Below, one piece after another: positions 46,283 through 54,892 of a stretch of DNA of 64,000 nucleotides. The DNA lies in assembly GCF_014118685.1 (NCBI RefSeq), contig NZ_JACFAK010000010.1, forward strand, positions 44,530-108,529. The letters are read 5' to 3'. This DNA comes from Flaviflexus huanghaiensis. Its GTDB lineage: Bacteria; Actinomycetota; Actinomycetes; Actinomycetales; Actinomycetaceae. Each line of letters begins with the position of its first letter. The first letter of the stretch is position 1. The notes beneath the pieces are model-generated. The model was not told where the DNA came from, did not search any database, and saw only the letters and a list, made by a program, of their open reading frames with translations. A program made the position numbers and the translations under genes.

Positions 46283-46885
46283 TCAGTTGCCTTGAGCGGA
46301 TGGCGGCCGTGCGCCGATGCGGCCCGCGTCGAGCAAGTCGATCGCCGCGGTGATCCAGTCGATCTTCCGCTCGATGTCCTCGAGAAGGAAGGCATTCTCG
46401 TGGCGCCACCCGGCAAGGTAGATGTGCTCATTGTCCAGGCCCTCGACGTAGCTTTGCTCATTTGCGAGCGAATCAGCCTCTATCCGGTCCCGTTCACTGC
46501 GGAAATGGGAGAGCCCATCGGTGAGGAAGGCGCGGATAACTGTGGGATCGGCCGCGACGAGAAACGTGTAGCGCAGGAGGAACGTGCGAAAGTCCGATAG
46601 CGAATTCTCATACGAGATCGGACTTGCCAGCCACTCTCGGTGGGCGCGCTCGCCCGCTTCCGTCACCGTGTACTGCTTCCGCCACCTGCCGCCGTTACCG
46701 CTGTTGTCCTCCACACTGACGAGGCCCTCATCGAGGAGCCCCTTGAGAACGGGATAAATCTGGCTGAGGGATGCGGAGAAGAAGTACCCTGTCGAGCGTT
46801 CGATAATGGCCCGCAGCTCATATCCGGTCACGCCGGGATGGAGGCCGATGAGCCCGAGGATGACGTCGCGCTGTCGTGTGGTCAT
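46283..46885 (-). CDS. PadR-family transcriptional regulator
   Basis: This is a 200-residue regulator with an N-terminal winged helix (RDVILGLIGLHPGVTGYELR, FSASLSQIYPVLKGL, WRKQYTVTEAG) and a C-terminal coiled dimerisation domain (Vir_C-like). It lies 24 bases after a flavin oxidase gene, so it probably controls that operon, including itself. The ligand is unknown. Confidence 0.88.
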   Translation of the reverse strand: MTTRQRDVILGLIGLHPGVTGYELRAIIERSTGYFFSASLSQIYPVLKGLLDEGLVSVEDNSGNGGRWRKQYTVTEAGERAHREWLASPISYENSLSDFRTFLLRYTFLVAADPTVIRAFLTDGLSHFRSERDRIEADSLANEQSYVEGLDNEHIYLAGWRHENAFLLEDIERKIDWITAAIDLLDAGRIGARPPSAQGN

Positions 46886-46909
46886 ACGTCCTCCTCGGGC
46901 CCCGGTGTC

Positions 46910-48274
46910 TCAGCTGATCATAGCCTTTTCAGCTCTTGCGACCTCCTCGGCGGCCTTCTGGCCGGTCGCAAAAGCGCCCTCCGTGCTGGCGATGAGGAAG
47001 AGGTACTCCCCTGCCAACCTCAGTCCCTTGACATCGTCCGCATGGTTCTCGAGCAGGTTGTGGATTGCCTCGAACTGGCCAGGCGATTCAAGGTTGACTG
47101 CCTTGTCCCAGCGCTCCACATCAGTGAAGAGCGGTTCATCGGGGAACTCGGGGAAGTAGCGCTGAACCTCGCGAATAACCGTGCGGCGCCGCGCCTCCTC
47201 CGACATTGCCGACAGCGTCTCATCGTGCCAGCCAGCCGTGAACGCGTGCATAAGACCAGTGCCTTCAGGGGCACGTCTGCTCGATCCAGCGTTCTCATCG
47301 AACATTGTCGTCAACAGCGAGTTGTCTGATTGGGGAATAAAGAGCGAAAGGAAGTGATCCGGAACGATGCGCTGGTTGAGCCCGAACATATAGTTATAGG
47401 TCGACGAGTACTTGACGGTCTCGAGTGGCTCCCGCATCGTCGTCGGCAACTCCGGCATGAGGTTGAGAGCGACCTCAGCATCGGTGCAACAGATAACCTG
47501 GCTTGCCTCCATGAGCTCACCGTCGACGCGGACCCCAACGATGGCTCCGTCCTCAATAACAATCTCCTCCACCGGGGTATTGAGTTTGAGGTCATCCTTC
47601 ACCTCGTCATACAGGGCGTCCGTGAGCGTCGCGAGACCACCCTCCAGGACACACATTCCCTGCATGAGGGACATGAGGGCAATCGGGTGCGCGATAGATA
47701 CATCGCGAGCTCGAGCCAAGACCATCGTGCCGAGGAACGGGTTGAGGACGCGATTGACCAGTTCAGCGCTGCCCTTCGCCATGCCAAATTCCGCCGTCGA
47801 CTGCCGCGAGATTTCCTTCAATCCGCTGAAATCGTGTCCGTCAGACGCCGTTATTTGTTTCCGATATGGAACAATCGCCTTCGCGAACTTGACCGCGCCA
47901 AACAGCGCGCTGAGCGGCAAACCCCGCAGGGCTCCGATGAGCGACTTGACGGGGTTCATGCCCTTGCCGAGTCGAACGTAGTGAATCTTCCCGTTTCGCG
48001 GAAATCCGTAGGTCTGACTTTCGACTTTTGTCACCCTTTTGGAGAGATCGAACTCTTCGAGATATTGGAATGTTGTCTTCCACTGCGGTTCTGTCATTCC
48101 GGCACCGTAGGCGGCTGTGAACTCTCCATGGTAGCGATTACCGACTCTGCCGCCGTAGCGCTCAGATGCCTCGAGAATAGTGAAGGGCACTCCAGCCTTC
48201 TTTAACGTGTACGCGGCGGAGAGCCCCGCGCACCCGGCCCCGACGATAATGACGCGATTCGTGTGATTCGACAT
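46910..48274 (-). CDS. FAD-dependent amine oxidase/protoporphyrinogen-oxidase-like protein
   Basis: This is a 454-residue flavoprotein. The N-terminus has the Rossmann motif VIIVGAGCAGLSAAYTLKKAG and LEASERYGGRVG. The C-terminus has GLRLAGEYLFLIASTEGAFATG, the FAD-contact region of the amine oxidase/PPOX superfamily. The substrate is unknown. The length and AGEY tail fit NAD(P)-binding Rossmann-like oxidoreductases of the desaturase/PPOX group. The ATG at 48274 has GGAGGA upstream. It forms a two-gene unit with PadR. Confidence 0.82.
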   Translation of the reverse strand: MSNHTNRVIIVGAGCAGLSAAYTLKKAGVPFTILEASERYGGRVGNRYHGEFTAAYGAGMTEPQWKTTFQYLEEFDLSKRVTKVESQTYGFPRNGKIHYVRLGKGMNPVKSLIGALRGLPLSALFGAVKFAKAIVPYRKQITASDGHDFSGLKEISRQSTAEFGMAKGSAELVNRVLNPFLGTMVLARARDVSIAHPIALMSLMQGMCVLEGGLATLTDALYDEVKDDLKLNTPVEEIVIEDGAIVGVRVDGELMEASQVICCTDAEVALNLMPELPTTMREPLETVKYSSTYNYMFGLNQRIVPDHFLSLFIPQSDNSLLTTMFDENAGSSRRAPEGTGLMHAFTAGWHDETLSAMSEEARRRTVIREVQRYFPEFPDEPLFTDVERWDKAVNLESPGQFEAIHNLLENHADDVKGLRLAGEYLFLIASTEGAFATGQKAAEEVARAEKAMIS

Positions 48275-48313
48275 GATGATCCTCCTCCAGCGCACCGTTG
48301 CGCTTGACACCAC

Positions 48314-48335
48314 GATATGTCGGGACCGTTATATC
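48314..48335. promoter_or_regulatory. Inverted repeat upstream of the oxidase-PadR operon
   Basis: GATAT and ATATC arms 12 bases apart lie about 40 bases before the oxidase start, overlapping candidate -10 sequences (TATAAC, TATGAT on the minus strand). The layout resembles a PadR operator but the arms are short. Confidence 0.35.
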
Positions 48336-48555
48336 ATCATAGAGTCATTCGAGAAAAGGTCCGTGATTTGTCCGAAGTCGGGAAGCGAGAATGAGCGAAA
48401 AGGGTCTATGGTCCCGTAAATCGCACGGTCATCGTCTGACTGGGGTCAATTTTTGGTCGCTAAGACAGCCTCACGCGTGCCTGGACAAAAGGCATAAGTC
48501 CTAGCCCTCGAGATCACAGGACAACCCGCAATCAAAAGGGAAACGAGACCAGCGA

Positions 48556-49071
48556 TCAGAGTGCGTCGATCTGGTCGGCGAGCGCCTCCCAGTCCTCCTC
48601 GGAGGTGTCGATCTCCAGCGCATCCCCTTCATACAGCGAACTGCGGGCCTTAAGTTGGGTGAGGTACATCGATCGAGGTGAACCGATAGCGACCGAGCGT
48701 GGCACATTGAGGCCGGAACGGTCGAGGAGCTTTTTCGCGGACGCCGTGAGATAAACCTTCTTGGCACCTTCCGCCAGGGCTTTGTCGACCCGCTCTCGCA
48801 CTTCCGCCCCCCGTTCATCACCCGCCGCGTTCCCGAGCGCCCCAGAGCCGAGCACGACGATGTCGGCGCCGGAGTCCAGGGCGGCGATGGCGGCGGCACG
48901 CTCAGCTTCGGCGTACTTCTCGGGGCCTCCGCTGATCGCCAGGCTTGCGAGTAGCATTCCCTCCCGCTCTTCCACGAGCCGGTCGGAGTCGACAACTGTT
49001 CTGCCTCGCTGTTCGAGGACAGCTACAATCTCGTGAGCGCCGCTTCCGGGCGGGCCGACAAGGATGATCAT
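48556..49071 (-). CDS. Shikimate-kinase-like protein lacking the ATP-binding lysine
   Basis: This is a 171-residue P-loop-fold protein that looks like shikimate kinase but is probably inactive. The Walker A segment reads GPPGSGAHEI, so the essential GK[ST] is replaced by GAH. The acid pair VDSD for shikimate and a C-terminal LTQLKARSSLYE region are kept. It directly follows the aroKB fusion with a four-base overlap, and that fusion carries an intact kinase domain. It may be a decayed duplicate or a structural partner. The ATG at 49071 was chosen for this overlap. Confidence 0.75.
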   Translation of the reverse strand: MIILVGPPGSGAHEIVAVLEQRGRTVVDSDRLVEEREGMLLASLAISGGPEKYAEAERAAAIAALDSGADIVVLGSGALGNAAGDERGAEVRERVDKALAEGAKKVYLTASAKKLLDRSGLNVPRSVAIGSPRSMYLTQLKARSSLYEGDALEIDTSEEDWEALADQIDAL

Positions 49072-50615
49072 GCGCCAATAACTTCCCACGAGCGGTCAAT
49101 TTGTTCGGCGGTGGGCTCGTAGATCACCGGCCTGCCCTGCTCTTCGAGTAGCACGAACCGAAGTTTCCCGGCCCGCACCTTCTTGTCTGAATACATCGCT
49201 TCCAGGAGTGGTTCCCGCATCCCTTCCCGGTACGTCACCGGCAGTCCGACTCGTGAGAAGGAATGAATGTGGTCGTCCACGAGATCGGGGAAGCCCGCTT
49301 CGCGGGCAAGCGCGGCCGCGAATACGGACCCGATGGCGACAGCCTCGCCGTGGCGGACCGTGAAGTTCTCGACCTTCTCGATCGCATGCGCGAGCGTGTG
49401 TCCGTAGTTGAGGAATTCCCTGCTCCCCGCTTCTCGGAAATCGTCCGTCACAACCGTCGCTTTGACCGCGATCGAGCGAACGATCGCGTCGAGTAGCGCG
49501 CTGCTGGACGCATTCAGCAGAGAGTCTGGATCGAGCTCGAGGATCTCCTTGTCGGCAATCCATCCGCACTTGATGACTTCGCCGAGCCCTGCCGTGAGCT
49601 CTTCTTGGGGCAGGGTCGTAAGGAAGTCGAGATCTGCAATAACAGTGACGGGCTTGTGGAAAGAGCCGACAAGGTTCTTCCCCGCAGGGATGTCGATGCC
49701 GGTCTTCCCACCGACGGCCGCATCGACCATTCCAAGTAGCGAGGTGGGAACCTGGATGAGGTCAATTCCGCGCAGCCAGGTGGCCGCAACGAAGCCGGCG
49801 AAATCGGTCGTCGCTCCCCCGCCGAGCCCAACGATGATGCCATCACGGCCCATCTTCATGTCCCCAAGCCTGTCCCAAGCACGCACGAGCTCGCTCGACT
49901 GCTTCTGTGCCTCGCCGTCGGGGACTTCGTGGCGCTTCGTTGGGATGCCGCGGCGGATCATCTCTGCCTGAACGGCCTCCGCCGCTCCCGTGAGAGCGGC
50001 TGGATGGATGATGAGAGCAGATGAGGCACCCGCGGCGGCCTGGGCGACCCGAGGTAACAGATAGCGGCCGACATGCACCGCATAGTCGACAACGTCGATC
50101 GTCTGGCAGTCCTTCTCTAGCCTGTCTCGCAGTTCGCGGGCGAGCCTGCTCGGCGGCCTGTTATCCGTTGTCACAGTCAGACTCGCAACCCGCTGGTAGA
50201 GAGGTTCCCGCTGCGCTCGCAGGGCGGCAAGGTTCGCCGCTGGATCGTCGGCGAGGAGCGGCCTGCGGTCAGGGTGTCGGGAGACTCTGTCGAGCAGGAC
50301 ATCGTGGTCGCCGCTGATAAAAACGACGCGGTGTCCGCGAAGGGCCGTGCGCACGCCGGGGCTCGTGATGGCGCCCCCGCCGAGGGCGAGAACTCCTGAG
50401 AAGTTGGAGAGTGCTTCGGTGATGACCTGCTCTTCGACAGCCCGGAAGCCCGCCTCACCCGACGTGGCAAAGATGTCGGGGATGCTCATCCCCCGTTCCG
50501 CGATGAGATCATCTGAGTCGGCAGACTCAATACCGAGAAGCTCGGCAACGTGGCGTGCCATCGTTGACTTGCCCGAGCCGGGAAGTCCGACGAAGACTGC
50601 GTAGGGCCGGGTCAT
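49068..50615 (-). CDS. aroKB: Fused shikimate kinase and 3-dehydroquinate synthase
   Basis: This is a 515-residue bifunctional protein. Residues 1-165 are shikimate kinase with the P-loop GLPGSGKST at 10-18, the shikimate-binding DSDD, and GGGAI. From about 170 to the end is 3-dehydroquinate synthase with [35 protein letters not shown], and the metal-binding [11 protein letters not shown]. Together they supply steps two and five of the shikimate pathway. The ATG overlaps the aroC stop by four bases. Confidence 0.95.
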   Translation of the reverse strand: MTRPYAVFVGLPGSGKSTMARHVAELLGIESADSDDLIAERGMSIPDIFATSGEAGFRAVEEQVITEALSNFSGVLALGGGAITSPGVRTALRGHRVVFISGDHDVLLDRVSRHPDRRPLLADDPAANLAALRAQREPLYQRVASLTVTTDNRPPSRLARELRDRLEKDCQTIDVVDYAVHVGRYLLPRVAQAAAGASSALIIHPAALTGAAEAVQAEMIRRGIPTKRHEVPDGEAQKQSSELVRAWDRLGDMKMGRDGIIVGLGGGATTDFAGFVAATWLRGIDLIQVPTSLLGMVDAAVGGKTGIDIPAGKNLVGSFHKPVTVIADLDFLTTLPQEELTAGLGEVIKCGWIADKEILELDPDSLLNASSSALLDAIVRSIAVKATVVTDDFREAGSREFLNYGHTLAHAIEKVENFTVRHGEAVAIGSVFAAALAREAGFPDLVDDHIHSFSRVGLPVTYREGMREPLLEAMYSDKKVRAGKLRFVLLEEQGRPVIYEPTAEQIDRSWEVIGA

Positions 50616-51823
50616 GACATCGTGGCCGGTCGTGATGCGAGGTATCCGGCAAGGTTTCGGCGCACCTCGGCGACCGAGTCTCCCCCGGTCTTGTCAAGCA
50701 GTGCCTCGGCCAGCGTGAGGGCGACCATCGCCTCCGCAATGACCGCGGCGGGGACGACAGCGGACGTGTCTGAGCGCTGGTGGATTGCGGTCGCTTCCTC
50801 GCCCGACACGGTGTCGATGGTTGTGAGTGCCCGGGGCACTGTTGAGATCGGCTTGATCCCTGCACGCACGCGAAGAACCTCGCCGTTCGACATGCCACCC
50901 TCCGTGCCGCCCGCGCGGTTTGTCTTCCGCACAATCCGGCCGTCCCGCACAGCGATCTCGTCGTGAGCTTCGGAGCCGCGGCGGGCCGCTGTTGTGAAAC
51001 CATCGCCCACCTCGACACCCTTAATGGCCTGGATGGACATGAGCGCCTGGGCGAGGCGAGCGTCAAGTTTTGTGCGTCCCGAGATGTAGGAGCCGAGCCC
51101 TGGCGGCATACCGTAGGCGAGGACTTCGACAACACCGCCGAGGGTGTCGCCTTCCTTCGTGGCTCTGCGGATTTCCTCCTCCATCGCATCCGACGTTTCC
51201 GCATGGAAGCACCGTGCCGGGTTGTCATCGAGGGCAAGAATATCGCCTGGCCATGGCTTGTCGGCGTCTTCCGGCACCGCGACGGATCCGACGCGGACAA
51301 CATGGGAGACGAGCTGGATGCCGGCAGCCTGGTCAAGGAATCGCGCTGCGACCTCACCGAGCGCAACGCGCGTGGCGGTCTCGCGCGCCGAGGCACGTTC
51401 GAGAACCGGGCGAGCATCATCGAAGCCGTACTTCATCATGCCGACGAGGTCGGCATGGCCGGGACGGGGTCGGGTGAGCTTCTTGTTGCGGGAAACCTCC
51501 CTCTCGTCACCCGTGCCGGCGTCAATGAGGAGATCGGCCGGGTCGACCGGGTCCGGGCTCATGACCTTCGTCCACTTCGGCCATTCGGAGTTCCGAATGA
51601 CGAGGGCAATGGGTGAGCCGATGGTGACGCCGTGGCGAATGCCGGCGAGGATCTCGAGCTCGTCCTGTTCGAACTTCTGGCGTGAGCCTCGGCCTGCTCC
51701 GAGCCGGCGCCGGGCCAGCGCAGAACTGATGTCTGCCGATTGCACCTCGATCCCGGCAGGCAGTCCCTCGATGACCCCGACAAGCGCGGGGCCGTGTGAT
51801 TCTCCAGCGGTCATCCACAGCAT
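50612..51823 (-). CDS. aroC: Chorismate synthase
   Basis: This is a 403-residue FMN-dependent enzyme converting EPSP to chorismate. It has [21 protein letters not shown] at the N-terminus, [38 protein letters not shown], and [14 protein letters not shown]. The ATG at 51823 gives the conserved family start. Upstream sequence is the prepilin peptidase gene. Confidence 0.96.
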   Translation of the reverse strand: MLWMTAGESHGPALVGVIEGLPAGIEVQSADISSALARRRLGAGRGSRQKFEQDELEILAGIRHGVTIGSPIALVIRNSEWPKWTKVMSPDPVDPADLLIDAGTGDEREVSRNKKLTRPRPGHADLVGMMKYGFDDARPVLERASARETATRVALGEVAARFLDQAAGIQLVSHVVRVGSVAVPEDADKPWPGDILALDDNPARCFHAETSDAMEEEIRRATKEGDTLGGVVEVLAYGMPPGLGSYISGRTKLDARLAQALMSIQAIKGVEVGDGFTTAARRGSEAHDEIAVRDGRIVRKTNRAGGTEGGMSNGEVLRVRAGIKPISTVPRALTTIDTVSGEEATAIHQRSDTSAVVPAAVIAEAMVALTLAEALLDKTGGDSVAEVRRNLAGYLASRPATMS

Positions 51824-51843
51824 GGGTCTATAGTGCCAGAGAT

Positions 51844-52392
51844 TTACGCGAGCCCGGTTGCGAGTATCGCGGCCATGATCATCGCCGGGCCGTATGGCGC
51901 CGTGCGCCGGCCACGGGCGAGAGACACACCCAGCCACAGGGCTCCAATGATGGTCGTGAAGACGAATCCGAGCCCGATCGCTCCCCAGCCCAGCGGTAGG
52001 AGCCACCCACCGAGGACGGCGGCAAGTTTGACGTCTCCGAAGCCCAGCTGCCGTTTCGAGAGCATCCTCGCAAGCGAGAAAAGAGCGAAACCGATGCTGG
52101 CGCCAACTGCGGCGAGGAGGAAGATGAAGCCGCCGATGACGGGATCAATGGTCACCGCGATGGCAATGGGATGGAGGGCAACGAGGACACCGGCGATGAT
52201 CATCCACGGGTCGGGCAGGTAGCCCGTACGAGCATCGATGACAAAGAGAACGCCAAGTACTGCAAACAGCAGTGAGCCAACCACGGTCGTGGCTGCGATC
52301 TCGATAGTCCAGGTTGCGGCGAGTCCCGCTCCTGCCCCAGCGAGGGCACCGAGGATGAGCCACAACGGGGTGACCCCGCGGGTCCAGTTCAT
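51844..52392 (-). CDS. A24-family prepilin peptidase
   Basis: This is a 182-residue membrane aspartic protease of about five helices, shorter than the classical PilD because the N-terminal methylase domain is missing. The catalytic aspartates are in [10 protein letters not shown] and the GFGDVKL motif. It would process type IV or Tad prepilins. No pilin gene is in the window. The ATG overlaps the aroE stop by four bases. Confidence 0.85.
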   Translation of the reverse strand: MNWTRGVTPLWLILGALAGAGAGLAATWTIEIAATTVVGSLLFAVLGVLFVIDARTGYLPDPWMIIAGVLVALHPIAIAVTIDPVIGGFIFLLAAVGASIGFALFSLARMLSKRQLGFGDVKLAAVLGGWLLPLGWGAIGLGFVFTTIIGALWLGVSLARGRRTAPYGPAMIMAAILATGLA

Positions 52393-53228
52393 CGCCGCTC
52401 GAGCTCCGAGAGCAGGGCCCCCTTCATCACCTCGACATCGGGGGTTCTGTTCGTGAAAAGCCGGACCTGGGAAACGGCCTGGTGGAGGAGCATCGCCCAT
52501 CCCGGCACGATGCGTGCCCCGCGGTTCTGCGCGGCACGAACGAGTTCGCTCGGCCACGGGTGATACACCACGTCGAGGATCATGAGTCTCGACAGGTCGG
52601 GCGCCTGCTCGTCGATCTGCTGGGCGAGACCATCGGCAATACCGGCGGGCAACGACGAGATGAGAAGGCCCGTGCCAGCCAAGGCGGGAACGAGCCTCTC
52701 GTCCAGCTTGGCTAGGGCCGGGCTGAGGTTCATACGGGTCGCCGCGGCGACGGCTGATCCGGGGCCGCCGTGATTGCGTGCGGCAAGGGTGATGTGGTCC
52801 TTGAGGTCGAGCTCGACACAGGCAGCGAGGGCGGATGAGGCGGTGGCGCGGGCGCCGAGGATGATGGCGGAGGGAACGGAGATGTCCCCCTGCTCGCGGA
52901 CCGCCTGGGCGATGCCGTAGACGTCCGTGTTGAAGCCAACCCTGAGATTGTTGGCTGGCTGGAAACAGACCGTGTTGACCGCGCCGACAGTTTTGGCGAG
53001 CCCGTCAACGAAGTCGAGATGCTCGATAACGACCTGCTTGAGCGGCATCGTGAGCGAGAGGCCGACCCACGAGTCGTCCAATCGATCGAGCAACGACGTG
53101 ATCTCGTGAGCTTCCGTCTCGAATGTCCCGTACTCGATGTCGACCCCGAGCGAGTCATAGGCCGCGTTGTGGAGTACTGGCGACAGAGAATGCGCAATCG
53201 GGGAACCGGCGACGCCCGCCCGCTTCAT
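52389..53228 (-). CDS. aroE: Shikimate dehydrogenase
   Basis: This is a 279-residue NADP-dependent reductase of 3-dehydroshikimate. Substrate residues are present in SPIAHSLSP, the catalytic Lys in TMPLK and Asp in FNTD. The dinucleotide loop reads LGARATASSA, where an Arg takes the place of the second Gly usual in this loop. This may weaken or alter cofactor binding. The ATG overlaps the mltG stop by four bases. Confidence 0.92.
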   Translation of the reverse strand: MKRAGVAGSPIAHSLSPVLHNAAYDSLGVDIEYGTFETEAHEITSLLDRLDDSWVGLSLTMPLKQVVIEHLDFVDGLAKTVGAVNTVCFQPANNLRVGFNTDVYGIAQAVREQGDISVPSAIILGARATASSALAACVELDLKDHITLAARNHGGPGSAVAAATRMNLSPALAKLDERLVPALAGTGLLISSLPAGIADGLAQQIDEQAPDLSRLMILDVVYHPWPSELVRAAQNRGARIVPGWAMLLHQAVSQVRLFTNRTPDVEVMKGALLSELERR

Positions 53229-54421
53229 TCGTCACCACCAGCCTCTTCCTGTGCTGGCGCCGTCGTCGAACCGTAGTCGGGGTTCTCTGCGAGCCACTGG
53301 TCAAGCTTCTGCTTGTTCGCGTTGTGCTCATCGAGCGTGGCGGCGAACAGGGTCTCGCCCGTGTAGAGGTCGACCGTGACGAAGTACAGCCAGTCCCCCT
53401 CGGCCGGGTTGAGAATCCCATCGATCGCGGCATGGCCGGGAGCGCCGATTGGTGTCGGCGGCAGGCCAGCGTAGATGTAGGAGTTGTATGGGTTGTCATC
53501 GTCGAGCTCAGCCCTCGTCGGGATGCCACCGGACTTGCCGACCCCATAGAGAACCGTCGAGTCCATCTGAAGCCTGCCGTTAACGGACGCGGTGTCGACG
53601 AGCCGGTTCTCGATGACGCGGGCAACCATCGGGTAGTACTCCTCCTGGTTGACCTCACGCTCAAGAATGGAGGCCTTGATGAGGAGCTCCTGACGCTGGT
53701 CGGCAGGAACCTCGAGCGCATCAAGCTCGGCCACCCGGGCGGCGATCATCTCGCCGAGGATCTCGTGGACCGGCGTATCCGGGTTGAACATGTATGTCTG
53801 GGGCATGTACCAGCCCTCAACGTTGCCGCCGGCCTCCGCTGGCAGGCCAATCGCCTCGGTGTTTTCAGATGCGGCGACGACATCGTCGAGCGGCACATCC
53901 ATGATGTTGGCAACACGTTCGTGGACCTGGGTCCGGGTGAAACCCTCGGGGATCGTGATCTGCATGTCAATCCGCTGGCCCGCATGGTCCTTAAGTAGGG
54001 TGACGGCCCGCTGGGCGGGAATCTTTGTTGGCAGCTCATACGTGCCGGGCTGAATGCTGCCAGCCCCCGCATCAGCATTGAAGGCGTTAATGAAGGCCTC
54101 GCGGGACGCAACAACATCGGCAGACGCGAGGATTGACGCCATATCCGCGCCGGTTGACCCTTCGGGGATCGTGATCTGGACAGGTTCCCCCTCTTGGCCC
54201 TCGGCATAGTCTTCGGCGCCGTTGCCGAAAAGGTCAGTCAGCGGGTTGGAAGAGATCCAGAATTGGACGTTGGGAATGACGGCGAATGTCAGACCCGCCA
54301 AGACTGCGAGGGCGGCAACGATGACAGCTGTGGCGCGGGTGCGCCGCTTGCGGCGGCGCTCACTGCGGACGCGCTGCGGCGTCGGCTCGTCATCGCCGAA
54401 GGCCTCGAATATGTCCCCCAT
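53225..54421 (-). CDS. mltG: Endolytic murein transglycosylase MltG
   Basis: This is a 398-residue membrane-anchored enzyme. A cytoplasmic basic N-terminus and one helix (TAVIVAALAVLAGLTFAVI) precede a LysM-like part (ITIPEGSTGADMASILASAD) and the catalytic domain with the essential Glu in KASILEREVNQEE. It cleaves nascent glycan strands and sets their length. Its ATG lies 32 bases inside the 3' end of ruvX. Confidence 0.94.
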   Translation of the reverse strand: MGDIFEAFGDDEPTPQRVRSERRRKRRTRATAVIVAALAVLAGLTFAVIPNVQFWISSNPLTDLFGNGAEDYAEGQEGEPVQITIPEGSTGADMASILASADVVASREAFINAFNADAGAGSIQPGTYELPTKIPAQRAVTLLKDHAGQRIDMQITIPEGFTRTQVHERVANIMDVPLDDVVAASENTEAIGLPAEAGGNVEGWYMPQTYMFNPDTPVHEILGEMIAARVAELDALEVPADQRQELLIKASILEREVNQEEYYPMVARVIENRLVDTASVNGRLQMDSTVLYGVGKSGGIPTRAELDDDNPYNSYIYAGLPPTPIGAPGHAAIDGILNPAEGDWLYFVTVDLYTGETLFAATLDEHNANKQKLDQWLAENPDYGSTTAPAQEEAGGDE

Positions 54422-54878
54422 CGGGTCCCTTTCTGCTCACCTGCTCGCCCGCCGGCTGCCCAGTTTGCTCCTCGATCTCGAGCGCAAGCTCAAGAATGAG
54501 AACGGCGGAGACCTGGTCGACAACGGCCTTATGGGATCGCGTCGAACGGCCTGCCTCGCGCAGTGCACGGTGCGCGCTGACCGTTGTCAGCCTTTCGTCA
54601 ACTAAACGTACCGCAATATCACGATGGCGTAACGCTACCTGCCGGGCAAATGCGCGAGAATCCCGGGCGGATACTCCCTCTGATCCGTCCATGTTCTTTG
54701 GCAGGCCGACGATGATCTCCATAGGGCCGTATTCATCGACGAGGTCATCGACATCATCGAGGTGAGCCGTTCCTCGTTTATCACGGTAGAGGGTCTCAAC
54801 GGGAGTGCAGAGAATTGCCTCCTCATCGCATGCGGCAACGCCGATGCGCGCCCGGCCCACATCGAAGGCCAGGCGCAC
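54390..54878 (-). CDS. ruvX: Holliday junction resolvase-like RuvX (YqgF)
   Basis: This is a 162-residue RNase H-fold protein acting in RNA processing or DNA repair. The FDVGRARIGVA, VGLPKNMDG, DERLTT and VDQVSAVLIL motifs are conserved. It starts at GTG and lies between alaS and mltG, the standard position in this phylum. It overlaps mltG by 32 bases. Confidence 0.92.
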   Translation of the reverse strand: MRLAFDVGRARIGVAACDEEAILCTPVETLYRDKRGTAHLDDVDDLVDEYGPMEIIVGLPKNMDGSEGVSARDSRAFARQVALRHRDIAVRLVDERLTTVSAHRALREAGRSTRSHKAVVDQVSAVLILELALEIEEQTGQPAGEQVSRKGPDGGHIRGLRR

Positions 54879-54892
54879 ACCGCGTCGCTTGC

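Noticed and set aside
47330..48205. Open frame of 291 codons on the plus strand opposite the flavin oxidase
   Set aside because: The minus strand carries a complete FAD-binding protein. The plus frame is Arg/Leu rich without any motif.
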